Assembly: GCA_008828725.1 (NCBI GenBank)
Contig: MEHQ01000493.1
Span: 1 to 64,000, forward strand
DNA: 64,000 nucleotides
Origin: Saccharina japonica
Taxonomy: Eukaryota; Sar; Phaeophyceae; Laminariales; Laminariaceae
Reading direction: 5' to 3'
Part shown: positions 24,792 to 35,800 of the stretch, one piece after another
Position numbering within the stretch: the stretch's first letter is position 1
How the letters are laid out: each line of letters starts with the position of its first letter
Made by a program: the position numbers and the translations under genes
Notes under the pieces: generated by a model
Database searches by the model: none
What the model was told of the DNA's origin: nothing
The model's input: only the letters and a program-made list of their open reading frames with translations

Positions 24792-25881
24792 GTGAGTGGT
24801 TTGGCTGCTCTGTACAGACTTGAAGAACCGCTGTTTTCCAGCGCTGACGCGTGCTGGTTTTCCTCGTGGCTTTCAGTGGTTAATGTGCTGGAGGCTCCTC
24901 GTTTGATAGGCTCTTCGTCGTACCTCACCCAACAACCGATTCGGAAACTTCTTGCAACCTTAGACTGATAAACAAGCCCGTGGTCTATATAGGCGTGTAA
25001 CGAAAGCTACATTGACAAAAACACCAAACCCAACGGCGTCGTGTATATCTTCGGTTCAGCAACCCCTGTTAATGATGTTTGCGCTAAAAGCGTCCAATCT
25101 AAGGTAGCCTGGCATTGTAACAATGGGTGCATCGCGGAATCCACTCTAGGTACGAACTCACACGTTTCTCATCGCAAGTCCTTGAGTCCCGTATTGGCTT
25201 TCGATCTATATTTTGTCGTCTGAACGTAGGGCAAACCATATACAATGAATCGGATGATATGGAATTTTGAGATTGGAGGATTGTTGGCCGAAAGTTCAGA
25301 GGTCGTTGTCTGTAGCCCCCCGCACATGCTCCAAGCAATTCCGACGAAATGAGAGACGCAGTGCGTTCTCCGAACCAATTATTACACCATACCTACGACA
25401 CATGCTAGTGCAGGGGGGCACGACATAAATTGGACGACCGTCACTTGACGAGGTTGATGTTTTCGTAACAAGCGGGGAATAAAAATATGAAGACGTGCTT
25501 TTCGACGATCAACGCCATGACACTGTTAAATCATGTTGTTGATTACCTTCAGCGAACGCTATTCCACCGGATTTCGATATATGGTTAGTTGAGGAGCTGC
25601 GTCAACAAGGTTTGCCTTGGATGACAAGTACTACACTAGTCGTAGCCGGCATAGTAGACAGCGCCGACTTTATGTGAATGTTGTAACTGTTCTTATGGTC
25701 TACTGTAATTACCTCAAGAGACCGTTGCAAGGGGAATTGATCACTGTGTTTCTGCTACGTACACGTCGAGAAGTGAAATTGTTGACATAGGTGTGACACT
25801 AATTCCAGTGTATTCTTCAAGAGTGAAATCATATGCCTGGGGTGACGCGTGTTATTATGGGAGTAAAATGTTTTGGGCCTA

Positions 25882-25913
25882 TGCTACGATGGCGGTAACA
25901 CGTTCCGGCTGAA
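25882..25913 (+). repeat. dispersed 32-bp repeat inside intron 1 of copy A
   Basis: TGCTACGATGGCGGTA plus the following 16 bases match 45757-45788 with about six differences. In the second copy the core forms a perfect 9-bp hairpin; here the inverted repeat is degraded. Confidence 0.45.
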
Positions 25914-26817
25914 CTCGTTCCGGAACAACGGGGCTCCACGACTCAAAATCATTGGAATGGCATATTCGTTATGCTATATTTGAGTTGACGTGTGTATATA
26001 TATGCCATGGGAGTGTTTATCGGACTGCACGTTTACTAAATTGTTAATATCAACGTTTGGTTGGGGTATATAGCTATTCAAGTGAGGAAACTCATATAAC
26101 AATTCGTGCACTCTCTACCTTAGCACGTGTGTTCGGCCAATCTACTTCGTACGTATCACGACCCACACCAGAAGAACTCCTCAATAGGGTTTTAGTTTGC
26201 CATGTTGTTCGATGTACGTCGGCCTACTTAAGTCATGTTTTTACACTTCGATTGAAGCGTACCATGCATGTACACGTTTTTAAGGGTCGTGTTTGGTATC
26301 ATAACACAGAAGGTAAACCCTTACCGTAGCATATGCCTGAAAATTCCGCATTCCTGGGCTCGGTCATATCACGCCTGTCGACACACTTCGAGCCAACTGG
26401 TTCCACGTGCTGCACCAGCGAACGCGTCGTTTGAGCATGTGCGAAGCGAGATTAAAGGTGTGCCCTCCCACGAAACGTCGAGTTGGGTCAATTCCCAATA
26501 TTAGCACGCAGTGAAGTAGTCTGTGCATGATAAATACTTTATATAGGCCCAGAGCTTTCAATGTCGCTACTGCTACGTTGACACATCACGGAAAACAACG
26601 GCCGGCGGTCCCGCTGGCAACTAAACCTCCGCTGGTATTATTCAATCGCATTCAACAAACATTTCATGTTTTCTGGTTTAAGACAAACCTGCTGTTTTGT
26701 TAAATCATGACCCTTGTCGGTTGTTTGGTGCGGGTAATGTAACACTTATAACTTCTACATATACTGGACAATGCAACAATCAACACGTCGCACGCCCCTA
26801 ACGCGTTAAATGTACAG

Positions 26818-27156
26818 TTGCAGGGGCTTGCCTACACTACCCTCACTGTGCGGGTCGTCCGCTGGTCAGAACCCGTCCAGGATGCCGGTGGCCGGAACGC
26901 CGAAGGTGCAGGCTATTCAATGGCGTCAGTCACGGGAGCCATGTATCTTCTCGTCGCTTCCACCACTTCTGATCTCCGGGCTGGTTTCGCCTTGATGGTG
27001 GACGAAGCGCGTGTCGGATACCGAGTGTTTGGCGCCGGTGTTCTCACCGTGTATGCGTTAATGCTCGGGGCCGCCATCAAGGTTATTTTTTTGTCGGCCA
27101 ACGACGACACCTCCGTCGTTATGAACGCGGTAGCGGTCCTCTTCATCGCCGATCTG
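26818..27156 (+). CDS. copy A exon 2
   Basis: 339 bp, 113 codons, open throughout, beginning after TGTACAG and ending at a GTGAGT donor. It starts LQGLAYTTL (completing the membrane segment begun in exon 1), then has a variable hydrophilic loop, the conserved ASVTGAMYLLVASTT segment, a DLRAGF(A)LMVDE loop, a long hydrophobic segment and the terminal motif MNAVAVLFIADL. Intron 1 is about 2.0 kb and intron 2 about 0.7 kb. Confidence 0.78.
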
Positions 27157-27865
27157 GTGAGTTGGGTATAATTACACTGGTAGCACTAATCATAAACCCA
27201 ACCGTAACGGTAGCCCTACACTACTTTCTAATAGAAATCACCAGTTCGATACGAACGGAAGATTTGGAGAGAAATGTCGAATGCTTCAGGCGTGCAGAGT
27301 CCAACTCCCTAGCCCCTCCTCCCCTCCGGGTTATAAGCTATCGACTGGTCTGTTAATTCAGTCCATGCGTAAAATGCACTTGTTGTCTGACCTGGGCAGT
27401 TGTTTCTGACAATCGCCACAGCTTATTCACTACTGCACTCAATACTCCTTAGTGGTGCGATGCGTACCACAAATCCCCGTCGGGAAATGCTTGTAGTTGA
27501 CGTGTCCTGCCAAGTTTAATCGTGGGTCCCGGTTATGAAGTTTGATTCGTCTAAGTGGCACTACTTGCTATTTACTGTTGGGGAATAAAATCTCGCGGGA
27601 CGAGGCTTGCTGAAATACGACTTCAAACACGCTGGCCAGTTGGTTAAAGCTTTATGATTGAAATATATGTCAAGCATGGGACCAGATATTTATCAGTAAT
27701 ACCGCAAATAGCACCTAATATGATGCGGAAGCAGACAGTGTCGGTCAGGTAGGCCTTATTGCATTACGTGATAATCGTGGACGCCAGCACCTGAGTGGTT
27801 TCTATTCTAAAGCTACGCTGACCATCGCAGTGATTTGTCCCCCCAACGCCTCATCGTTTGTGCAG

Positions 27866-28895
27866 GATGAGAAGGCCCTTAAGTTCTTCCTGACGGTTCG
27901 TAAAAAATGGCGCCTTTTCTGGGCTATACACTCGATAGCCATGAGCTTCGCTTTGGCTTTCATCGCGATCGTTTACGCTGGAGACATCTCCAAATTATTG
28001 AGGGACGATGACGAGTCCGTATTCAAGAACGTCCCCAGCTGGGTTTTTGGATGGTAAACCCCGGAGCCGTGACACTGTGCTCGTTTGCGCTTGTCGTTGT
28101 CCTACGGGCCTTCTCCGAAGCATGCAGCGAAAAGTCAAAAACCGTTGATATGCTGACATGGAGTATCGTTGGCGAAATGGTATACGCCCGTTGTTATGCA
28201 GTCATGAAAACGGTATCTGAACGAATACAATTCGAGCCATTTTTCTTCGCAGTTCTGAGCCTGTGGCTCGCTGACGGGATAAATAGATGGTGGTTCTTGG
28301 TCTTTTGGTTTTCGTTTCCAGTTGCAGTCGATTTTCCTTCGCGTTCAGAGAACGAAGACGGGTTTGGTAAGTGACCGATAATGTAGTCGCCTTCGTATTT
28401 TCGAACATGGCGCTGGTTACCGGGGTTATCATGATGGTGCTTCGTGTTTTCGTGCGAGCGCGACGGACGGCTTCCGTCATCTCGGACACATTTTACACTT
28501 TCGACCAAACTAACACAAGTAGCGAGAGCGCTGGGACCATCGTATCTTCACGTCTGCCCTCGCTGTTGGTGGGATGGGGTACAGGTTACTGGGTAATGTC
28601 TTTGCTATACGTGTTGGGTGGCTCGTGGACCAGGGGTGGGTGGCATAACGCCCCAATCTCGGTAAGCATGGTAGCTTGCTTGGTATTGCCGTCCTTTTAC
28701 GTTGTTACCCTGTTTATGGTGGCCGACACAAACTTCTTGGGCACGAGATTTGGATCATTAATCAAGCCCATCGCTTGCATAATCCAGGACAGACGAACCG
28801 TATGTTATTGGATCCTGGCAACAGTGCTTCGTGACGTTCTTCTCATGTGGATGGTGATGTGGTTCGTTCTGATGCATTACTTGACGATTTTCTAA
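27866..28895 (+). pseudogene. copy A exon 3, frameshifted twice
   Basis: Begins DEKALKFFLTVRKKWRLFW after a GTGCAG acceptor. The first frame ends at TAA 28055-28057, the second frame runs 28051-28376 and the third 28371-28895. Joined by homology the three follow the copy B exon 3 from end to end, including PSLLVGWG, GGWHNAP and DRRTVCYW. The loop before PSLLVGWG differs completely from copies B and C. Confidence 0.75.
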
Positions 28896-31819
28896 GCATC
28901 CAGTCCTTCGTTTCTCGACACGAAACCAATGTCGATGCAAGCAAAGTAACGTTTGCATCCCGCGATCTACGACCCCGGGGCGGTATACAATAGGGGTAGC
29001 CTGTTTAGTTTAGACAACATGTTTCGGACTGGCGGTCCTGCTTGACTGAATACCCGCTGGCATGAAAAATTTAGTTTACGCCAGTTTTATATAATATATA
29101 TATATACTTAAGGTGTGGTGCTGTCTCTCTTGTTGAGGTTTAATTTTTCAGGGGGTCGGGGTATAGGCTGGGTACATAGAACTCCGTAAGTGGGAGGTTT
29201 CATAAACTGCTGTAGTAGCTGCACCTTTGTCGTAGCTTGCCCCTACATCACACCAAGGGATAAAACACCATCGAGTGCAAGTACGTAGGAACTGGTGGGT
29301 CAGTCGAGTAGGCCAAGGAGACTGATTTAGGTTTCAGCGTTTTTGGTCACACAGGCCTCGAAATATATTTTGTTGGGGGAACCGATCTCTGGCATTATAA
29401 TTTTTTATTAGTATGTTGTTTCGGTGTGACTACATATACTTCAATATCTAATTGTTGTGTTGTTTTTTGTTTAGGGTGAGGGAGGGGTTTTAATTCGTCG
29501 ACGGGATGAGCTTCCACTTGATGCTGATGTGTTTTTGACCTGAGGCTTGAGTCTTGAATTGCGAATATGATATTCAAGTTGCAGATGTGGGTTTGGGTTT
29601 CATAGCTACTTACATATATATGCGTTCATATATATGAGTTCATGATGGATCTGTGGTATAGCTTCCAGCGGGGGGGCTGGATTTTTTCCTGGTGATTTAT
29701 AATGAATGACTGACATGATGTTTCCAGCAGTTGAAGGACTCTGTTGTAGTTTTGTTTTTTTTGGAGTGCTTCGCTAAGAGATGTGAAGTTATGCTTTGAC
29801 TATTCCGAGCGGCGGGACTGTTGGTTGTGGTTCTGACATCGAGTCGGATTCGTCTTGAGACTTCTGCGGAGTTATATATGGATTATGGATTTCATGATGT
29901 GGCGGAAAGGGACCGTTTGAGTGGCGGGAGTTTCTATTTCTCCACTTTCTGATAGGATGTGGCGCAAGCGGACGCATCTATCATCGTGCTTGATAATCGA
30001 TACATGTGTGTTCTTCTTGAGCTGTGTGCTCTCCTCTTGACCATCCTCGACTGATACATGCTTGAGCTCAGACAGTTCCAATAGTTTGACTGTTTCCTTA
30101 AAATTTCACCCTCGCTTTCTAAGTGTTAGGTTTCATAATCGGTGTCCTGTACTGAACTTCGTACGAGTGCGCTAAACCTAGAAACAGAGGCACGCATGAC
30201 ACATTGTAGTAGACCGCATGGAGATGCCTAACCTGCATTCGAATCGAATGTACGCTTGCTGCAACGAGTACTCGTGTTTGTCCGCTTTGTGTTCTGTTTG
30301 ATTTGGATGTTTTTGTTTCCCTTTGTAACCATCTGGAACGTTGATATGTTTTAACCTTCAGTGTCGGAGTGGAACCAAAATGACAGCTATTCCCAAGCCA
30401 CCAGCACGTCGACGATCTACGTGTACAACCGACATAAGCCCAGACCTAGCCCACTTACACAAGCAGCGTACTGCATTGCGCGTCAATTTGATAGACGATG
30501 TGATCGTACCACTCATAGATATCCGGCTGGACGCCTGAGTATTACCCAAGGTAAGATAATTAGGCTGTGTATCCCATACACAGTGACCTCCTTAAAAAGC
30601 AGCCTAGTGTCACTGATGACAAAATATACCTAGCTAGATACTTATTGTACGAGAGTGAGGACACTACGGGGACCCCCTTTCTCGACGTTAGTTTTCATCT
30701 CAAGCATGTACCGAATTGGACTGGTTTCCTCAGATAGCGCAATGCCCTTCGTAGCCGCCGAATATTCTGTTCTCTGCGGCACTTGTAAAAATCACACCAT
30801 CTCCGAAGCAGACAACGTCCTAATTTGAGACAGTCGTCCTGTCCAACACTCCTGTATTACATCCTGTTCGTACGTCTCGTTCGTGAACCTGTTCGATGCT
30901 TCGTGCTCCCACCGCCGGACCTATTGCCACAACCGGAATGCTGTGGTATTTTCGCCGCGCCAAACCAACGGCTCGCTTAAGCTGGAGAAATCGCAACCAT
31001 TGTTATCCGTTACCATACCTTTGAGACCCAGGTTACTACTTTTTACATCATGTCTGCGCTACTTTCAGACACTAACAACACGTAGTGTATACAAGTCACC
31101 TGTGCATGTTACCACGGTTCCTGTTCGGGTTTAGAACCAGAATATACGAGACCATTTTCCTGTGCGACAAACCACAATCTCGAAAACAAAACCGACAAAA
31201 CGAAACACGGCGAGCTTCAATGTAGACGAAAACGTGTTTTAACGCATGTTACGGAAACGTGGCAATGTCGTGCTATATAATTGAATACTGCCGGTCTCTG
31301 CATCTACGTACGTATCCATATTTATCCTATCTCCCTGGACCTGCAAGGTATTTCACCACTGTGCAATAACTCCCTGCCATAATATGACTGGTTTTCATTG
31401 AAATCCAGTTCGTTTCAATGGCAGCGCGCATTGAACGTAAATGTTTGTTTTTCAAACAGAACAAGACATGGCTCACGCACTCCGACATTGCGACGCGCGA
31501 TATTTTCAGTTCTACAACTAACTACTCTTGCGGTCACGCGTTCGATAGATTTGCAATCGAGGAAACATGTTGCGTTTGCTGGAGTGCCTTGTCAAACAAA
31601 TACGAGAGTCTCCGATTCCCAACGAGGCCGTCGTTAATATGGCTGCCTGCCGTTGATAAGCTCTCGTTTTTCAAGCGATTCGCAATTGAACCGACCCGCC
31701 TACTCCAAGCCGGCGCTGATGTCGGTGTTTTCCCAGCGAGAGGCGTTAGCCTGTCATAACTGCTATGTTGTGTTCGCCTCGAAATACTGCTTGTCCCCAC
31801 GACCCCACGACCCCTGCAG
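28896..31819. other. gene-free spacer between copies A and B
   Basis: No supported gene. It contains a TA dinucleotide tract near 29087-29106 and a strand-biased region at about 29360-30110 where the plus strand is rich in T and G. Minus-strand frames of 60-69 aa there are polar and unrecognised. Copies A (+) and B (-) converge across this spacer, so their 3' ends and polyadenylation signals should lie here. Confidence 0.5.
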
Positions 31820-32863
31820 CTACAGCCAGTAATAGTCGAGTATCCACCTAAACGAAGTACAGAACCCTATCTTAAATGTGAGGACATTGCAAAGAACTGT
31901 CGTCATCGTCCAGAATTCGACCCTGCGTCTGTCTCTGATGACGTCTACGGCAGGCTTGACAACAGCTGCGAATCTCGGCCCCAGAACCTTTGGGTCAGCC
32001 ACCATGAAAATGCAAGCGAACCAGAATGACGGGGGCACGATGTAGCCAGCGATTGTTAAAAGGGTAGGGGCGTTCTTCCAGCCACCCCCAGGCCAAGAGC
32101 AGCCAATCACGTACAGTACAGAAGTCAGCCAATACCCAATACCCCATCCGACCAACAGAGAAGGTGCCCGGCATTCTCTGCAACTCCCACATATTGCCCT
32201 TATACGCCAGTTCCCCCCAGCAGGAAGTCGTGGCTCTGAACTTACCGTGTCGTGTTCGTGTTCGTGTCGTGGAAGAAACCAAACCAGCACCTTCATTGCA
32301 AGCCCAATAAAGAGCACCACGTTTACATAAACGAATGCCAGTTTATTGTCCGTAATAGCGAGGGTGTACTTGTCGTCTGCACCGGCGCTCGACGAAAATG
32401 TGAAAGCAGCAGGAAACCCATGCACGTCGCTAAAGTAAAACACGCTAGCGACTGCGTGAGCCGCCCATAAGACGAGACTGAAGTAATAACAAGGCTCTCG
32501 TCTCACGCGTTCTTTTGCTTTCTTCAATATGTCCAGTAAACCCACCAAGAGCCTAGCAGCCAACATACCGAACATTGGCTTTTCTACGCCTTCCATTGCT
32601 TCACTACATAAATCGCAAACACCTTCCAACATTGAGCTCAATAAAAGAGAGGACAGCGTGACGGCCGTCGGGTTGATTCCCCAAACAAACCACGTGGGGA
32701 ACGTCTCGACAACGTCGTGATTTTCCTTCAGCAGTGGCGATGCACCCCCGACGTACACAATTGCAATTAAAGCCAGGGCGAAGCTGATCGAGATGGACTG
32801 TATCGCCATAAACAGGCGCCATTTTTGAGGAACTGTCAAGAATAGTTTGAGCGCCTTCTCATC
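31820..32863 (-). CDS. copy B exon 3, intact C-terminal exon
   Basis: 347 codons plus TAG/TAA-type stop. The frame is open further left to 32956, but homology with copies A and C starts at DEKALK just after a CCAG acceptor preceded by a pyrimidine-rich stretch, so I place the exon start there rather than at the upstream ATG. It encodes about seven hydrophobic segments. A variable loop rich in H, E and C (about exon residues 199-232) precedes the invariant PSLLVGWG. Confidence 0.82.
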   Translation of the reverse strand, partial: DEKALKLFLTVPQKWRLFMAIQSISISFALALIAIVYVGGASPLLKENHDVVETFPTWFVWGINPTAVTLSSLLLSSMLEGVCDLCSEAMEGVEKPMFGMLAARLLVGLLDILKKAKERVRREPCYYFSLVLWAAHAVASVFYFSDVHGFPAAFTFSSSAGADDKYTLAITDNKLAFVYVNVVLFIGLAMKVLVWFLPRHEHEHDTVSSEPRLPAGGNWRIRAICGSCRECRAPSLLVGWGIGYWLTSVLYVIGCSWPGGGWKNAPTLLTIAGYIVPPSFWFACIFMVADPKVLGPRFAAVVKPAVDVIRDRRRVEFWTMTTVLCNVLTFKIGFCTSFRWILDYYWL

Positions 32864-35800
32864 CTGGTTCAGCAACAACACATCGCGTGGAAAGGGAGGG
32901 AGTGTGTCAATGGGTCGGCACGCAAGTTTGAAACAAATTGTAGCCACGGCGTTCAACGGTAGGTATTGTCACTTTTTAGATCTGGGAAAGCCATTCAGTA
33001 CGCATTACCTCTCAGCTTAAAGCTGGTGCGTGCGATAGGCCAGGCTTAAGGGCTTGATTTAACAGCATAATATATCAAATTCCATGTATGCACTCCAGAC
33101 AATTTCGGTAACAATTCCTCATACGGTACTGCTGTGCCGTGTTTTTGTCGTTGAATGCAGGCATGTCAATTTTAGTGTTCATGATGAAAGGTGGTCTATT
33201 TCATGTGGCCTGGAGGTGGAAGCTAAGTTCTTCGCACGAACTCAAGTAACTAACCATGATATTGACCATGGCCATTGCCTCAATCTATAGATGTTTATTT
33301 TAAATTCGGCAGGAAGACCGCCTGCAGAGCGAGAGGGAAACACGTTTTGAGGCACAGAATATCGTCCTCAGACGACCAACCGGTCACCACATATACTGTA
33401 GTTATAAGCAACATTTGATAAAGAGGTGCACACAAGCAACAGTCAAAATCCCGATGCTTAAGAGCGATGTAAACGAGCAAGACGATCAGCCAAGGGTAAT
33501 AGTTTCTCTCCACTTGATACTTTGAACATGTATCCCCTACGGCACGGTGCTCGGAGGTTAGTGCACGCGCTCAGTTGCCAAGAACATGCCAACGTACGAC
33601 TTTCAGCGGACCGCTCACCCGATATTGAAACATTGGGTGTTTGGAGCATGGAATGACACCGCTCGCCCGTTTGGCTATTTGAAGAAAATAATAAAAACGA
33701 CGGTTAGGCTGATGACTATGTGAGCGCGAATTCTGCTATCTAAAATTATGGTTCTGACATCGTGTCTGCGGCTATAGCTCGCGAGGAACTTTACCTGGTA
33801 TGTTTTACTATCAAGACTATTCCATATTGTTTTTCTTAAGCTTCCCAATGCAGTTAGTACATCGTTTTGAATTTTTTACGAAGGGACAATATTTCGCAAA
33901 GCTTCCAACGATTGGCCCAATCGTTTACGAGATAGGCATGTCTGCCGTCTTCATGTCAAATATTATAATTCGAAACATACATTTCTCGATAATGTTAGAA
34001 GGCTTAACCTGTACGGACTACAATCTGGATTGGAACTCACTTGCAAACTATATCTTAAACAAACTCCAGATGGCAGAAAGTGTATTCAAAGTTTCCCACA
34101 AGATCGAGCCGGTGAAATGGTATCAAAGCACGGAATTCAAATACTTGATATCGCGTTCCCACTAGAATCGGTCTTCTACATATATACTTGGTGAAGCCTT
34201 TAAGCCCAAGAAATTTGTAATGGTGGCACTGTGCTACAACTTCGTCGACGAAGAAACGTGACCAGTTGAAAAAATAGAGAACATAAAACTTGCGTTGATG
34301 TGAAAACGTACACTTGTGTGGTCAATCGCAAATTATAGGGGGGGCATACCATGGGTCCCAGCACTTACCAGGTCGGCGACGAAGAGGACGGTAACTGCGT
34401 TTAGCACCACGGATGCACTGTCGTCTGAAGTTGATACTAGCACCGTCATGGCTGCTACAACCATAACTCCGTGCACGATGAGAAGGCCAAAGCCGAACGC
34501 GCGATGACCAGCGCATGACCCATCCACCAGCAGCGAGAAGCCAGCACACAGGTCATGAGTTGTGGAAGCGACGAGCAGGTACATGGCCCCAGTGACTGTC
34601 GGCAGAAGGAAACCGGAGTCTTCATCGCCGTTTCCAGAGCTCCCGGTGTCATCAGCTGACCCAGTTCTAGCCAGCACAATGAGCATGGTATAGGCAAAGC
34701 CTTGCACCTGGCAGGAACCCGAGAGTGAAAGTTAACGCGTGTCTAGTTAGATACAGGTTCGATCCACTTTCACGGTCTAGAGTGATAGAGTTATCAACAG
34801 CCATACGTTTCACTTTGGCCTGTTAGGGGTTGTACATATCAGTATCCATCATCGTTGGTATTTGTTAACACCAAAGTCCTCTGGTACAAATTATACAGTT
34901 TTCCAGTCTGTTATCGTTTGTTGGTGTAGCCTTTAGCAGCAGAACCTGTGATATACTGATGTGTACTCGTACAAATACTCGTAAGCAATTTGCTTCAAAC
35001 AACAGTGATATCATGGATATACTTTTCCCTATTTCGCTAAATCAATAAATGATACCCCCCATCCCTCTTTTCACTATAAACGGTCGGAGTCCGATCTACA
35101 GAAAATATTGGAATTGAACTGCAGAATATCAATGACTTTAGATTAGTTCATATCAAACTAGTAAAATGGCCGCGCAAACAAAGTGAAACAAAATGGCGTA
35201 GGTTACGTGCAGTTGCATCCTGCAGTTTGTGTTGTGCAGGCTGTGTGTGGCCGATTTCATCCTTGTCCGTCGAACCAGACCAACCCAACCCCAGACACGC
35301 CCCTAACCCTAACACTAACCCGAACCCTAACCCTAACGCCAACCCCTTGGGGAGCACGAGGTCGGCAGGGGAAGCCACGCGGCTCCGCCGCGTTTTCGAT
35401 GACGTTTTCCCGAAAAAACACATGCGGCCCAAAAAGCAAGCCTCACCCATTAAAACCGCCATCCTGCACAACACAAGCTGCAGGGTGCACCTGCACATAA
35501 TACGCGCCAAAGCAATAGCGTTTTCCACACATATTTGAAGTCTTGTTCTGCCCATACAGCAGTACATGCATGTAAGTGCGAAAGTACTGGTAATCATGGA
35601 GAACATATATTCAGCATCTACCGTATCTACAGCAGCACATGTGGTACGTGAATACCGGTAAAGCAGAGAACGAATGTTCAGTATCCGTCACGAACCGGTA
35701 GCATAGTAGCAGTTGTTATTCAAGTAGTAATATAGGCTACATAGATAGGTTCATGAGTCCGTAGCCTAAACAGGATAGCGATTGTTACCGCAAGACTAAG

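Larger units (their letters stand above)
24576..28895 (+). pseudogene. membrane protein family, copy A (three exons, two frameshifts)
   Basis: Three blocks in order match copy B: exon 1 (24576-24791), exon 2 (26818-27156) and exon 3 (27866-28895). Splice sites are CTG|GTGAGT, ACAG|TTG, CTG|GTGAGT and GTGCAG|GAT, and both introns are phase 0. The product would be about 528 aa with an acidic N-terminal exon and around ten hydrophobic segments. Exon 3 is broken twice by single-base losses, near 28052-28055 (a GG that should be GGG before TAAAC) and near 28366-28370 (an AA that should be AAA before GTGACC). Both sit in short homopolymers, so they may be sequencing errors rather than true decay. 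The start codon at 24576 is the first ATG in frame; a CAG at 24618-24620 after a pyrimidine-rich stretch could instead be an acceptor of an earlier exon. I do not recognise the family. Confidence 0.75.

Noticed and set aside
29395..30081. Three polar minus-strand frames considered as a copia linker region
   Set aside because: No conserved integrase or RT motif could be read in them; strand bias alone explains the composition.
33800..34165. 121-aa plus-strand frame
   Set aside because: Lies antisense in intron 2 of copy B, no recognisable domain, no counterpart in other copies.
34690..34775. Possible tRNA T-loop (GGTTCGATCC) near 34752
   Set aside because: No acceptor stem or D-arm at the right distance; it overlaps the start of copy B exon 2.
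35148..35606. 152-aa minus-strand frame with a G/L/V/R-rich middle
   Set aside because: The middle is a translation of the CCCTAA repeat and inverted repeats; not a gene.
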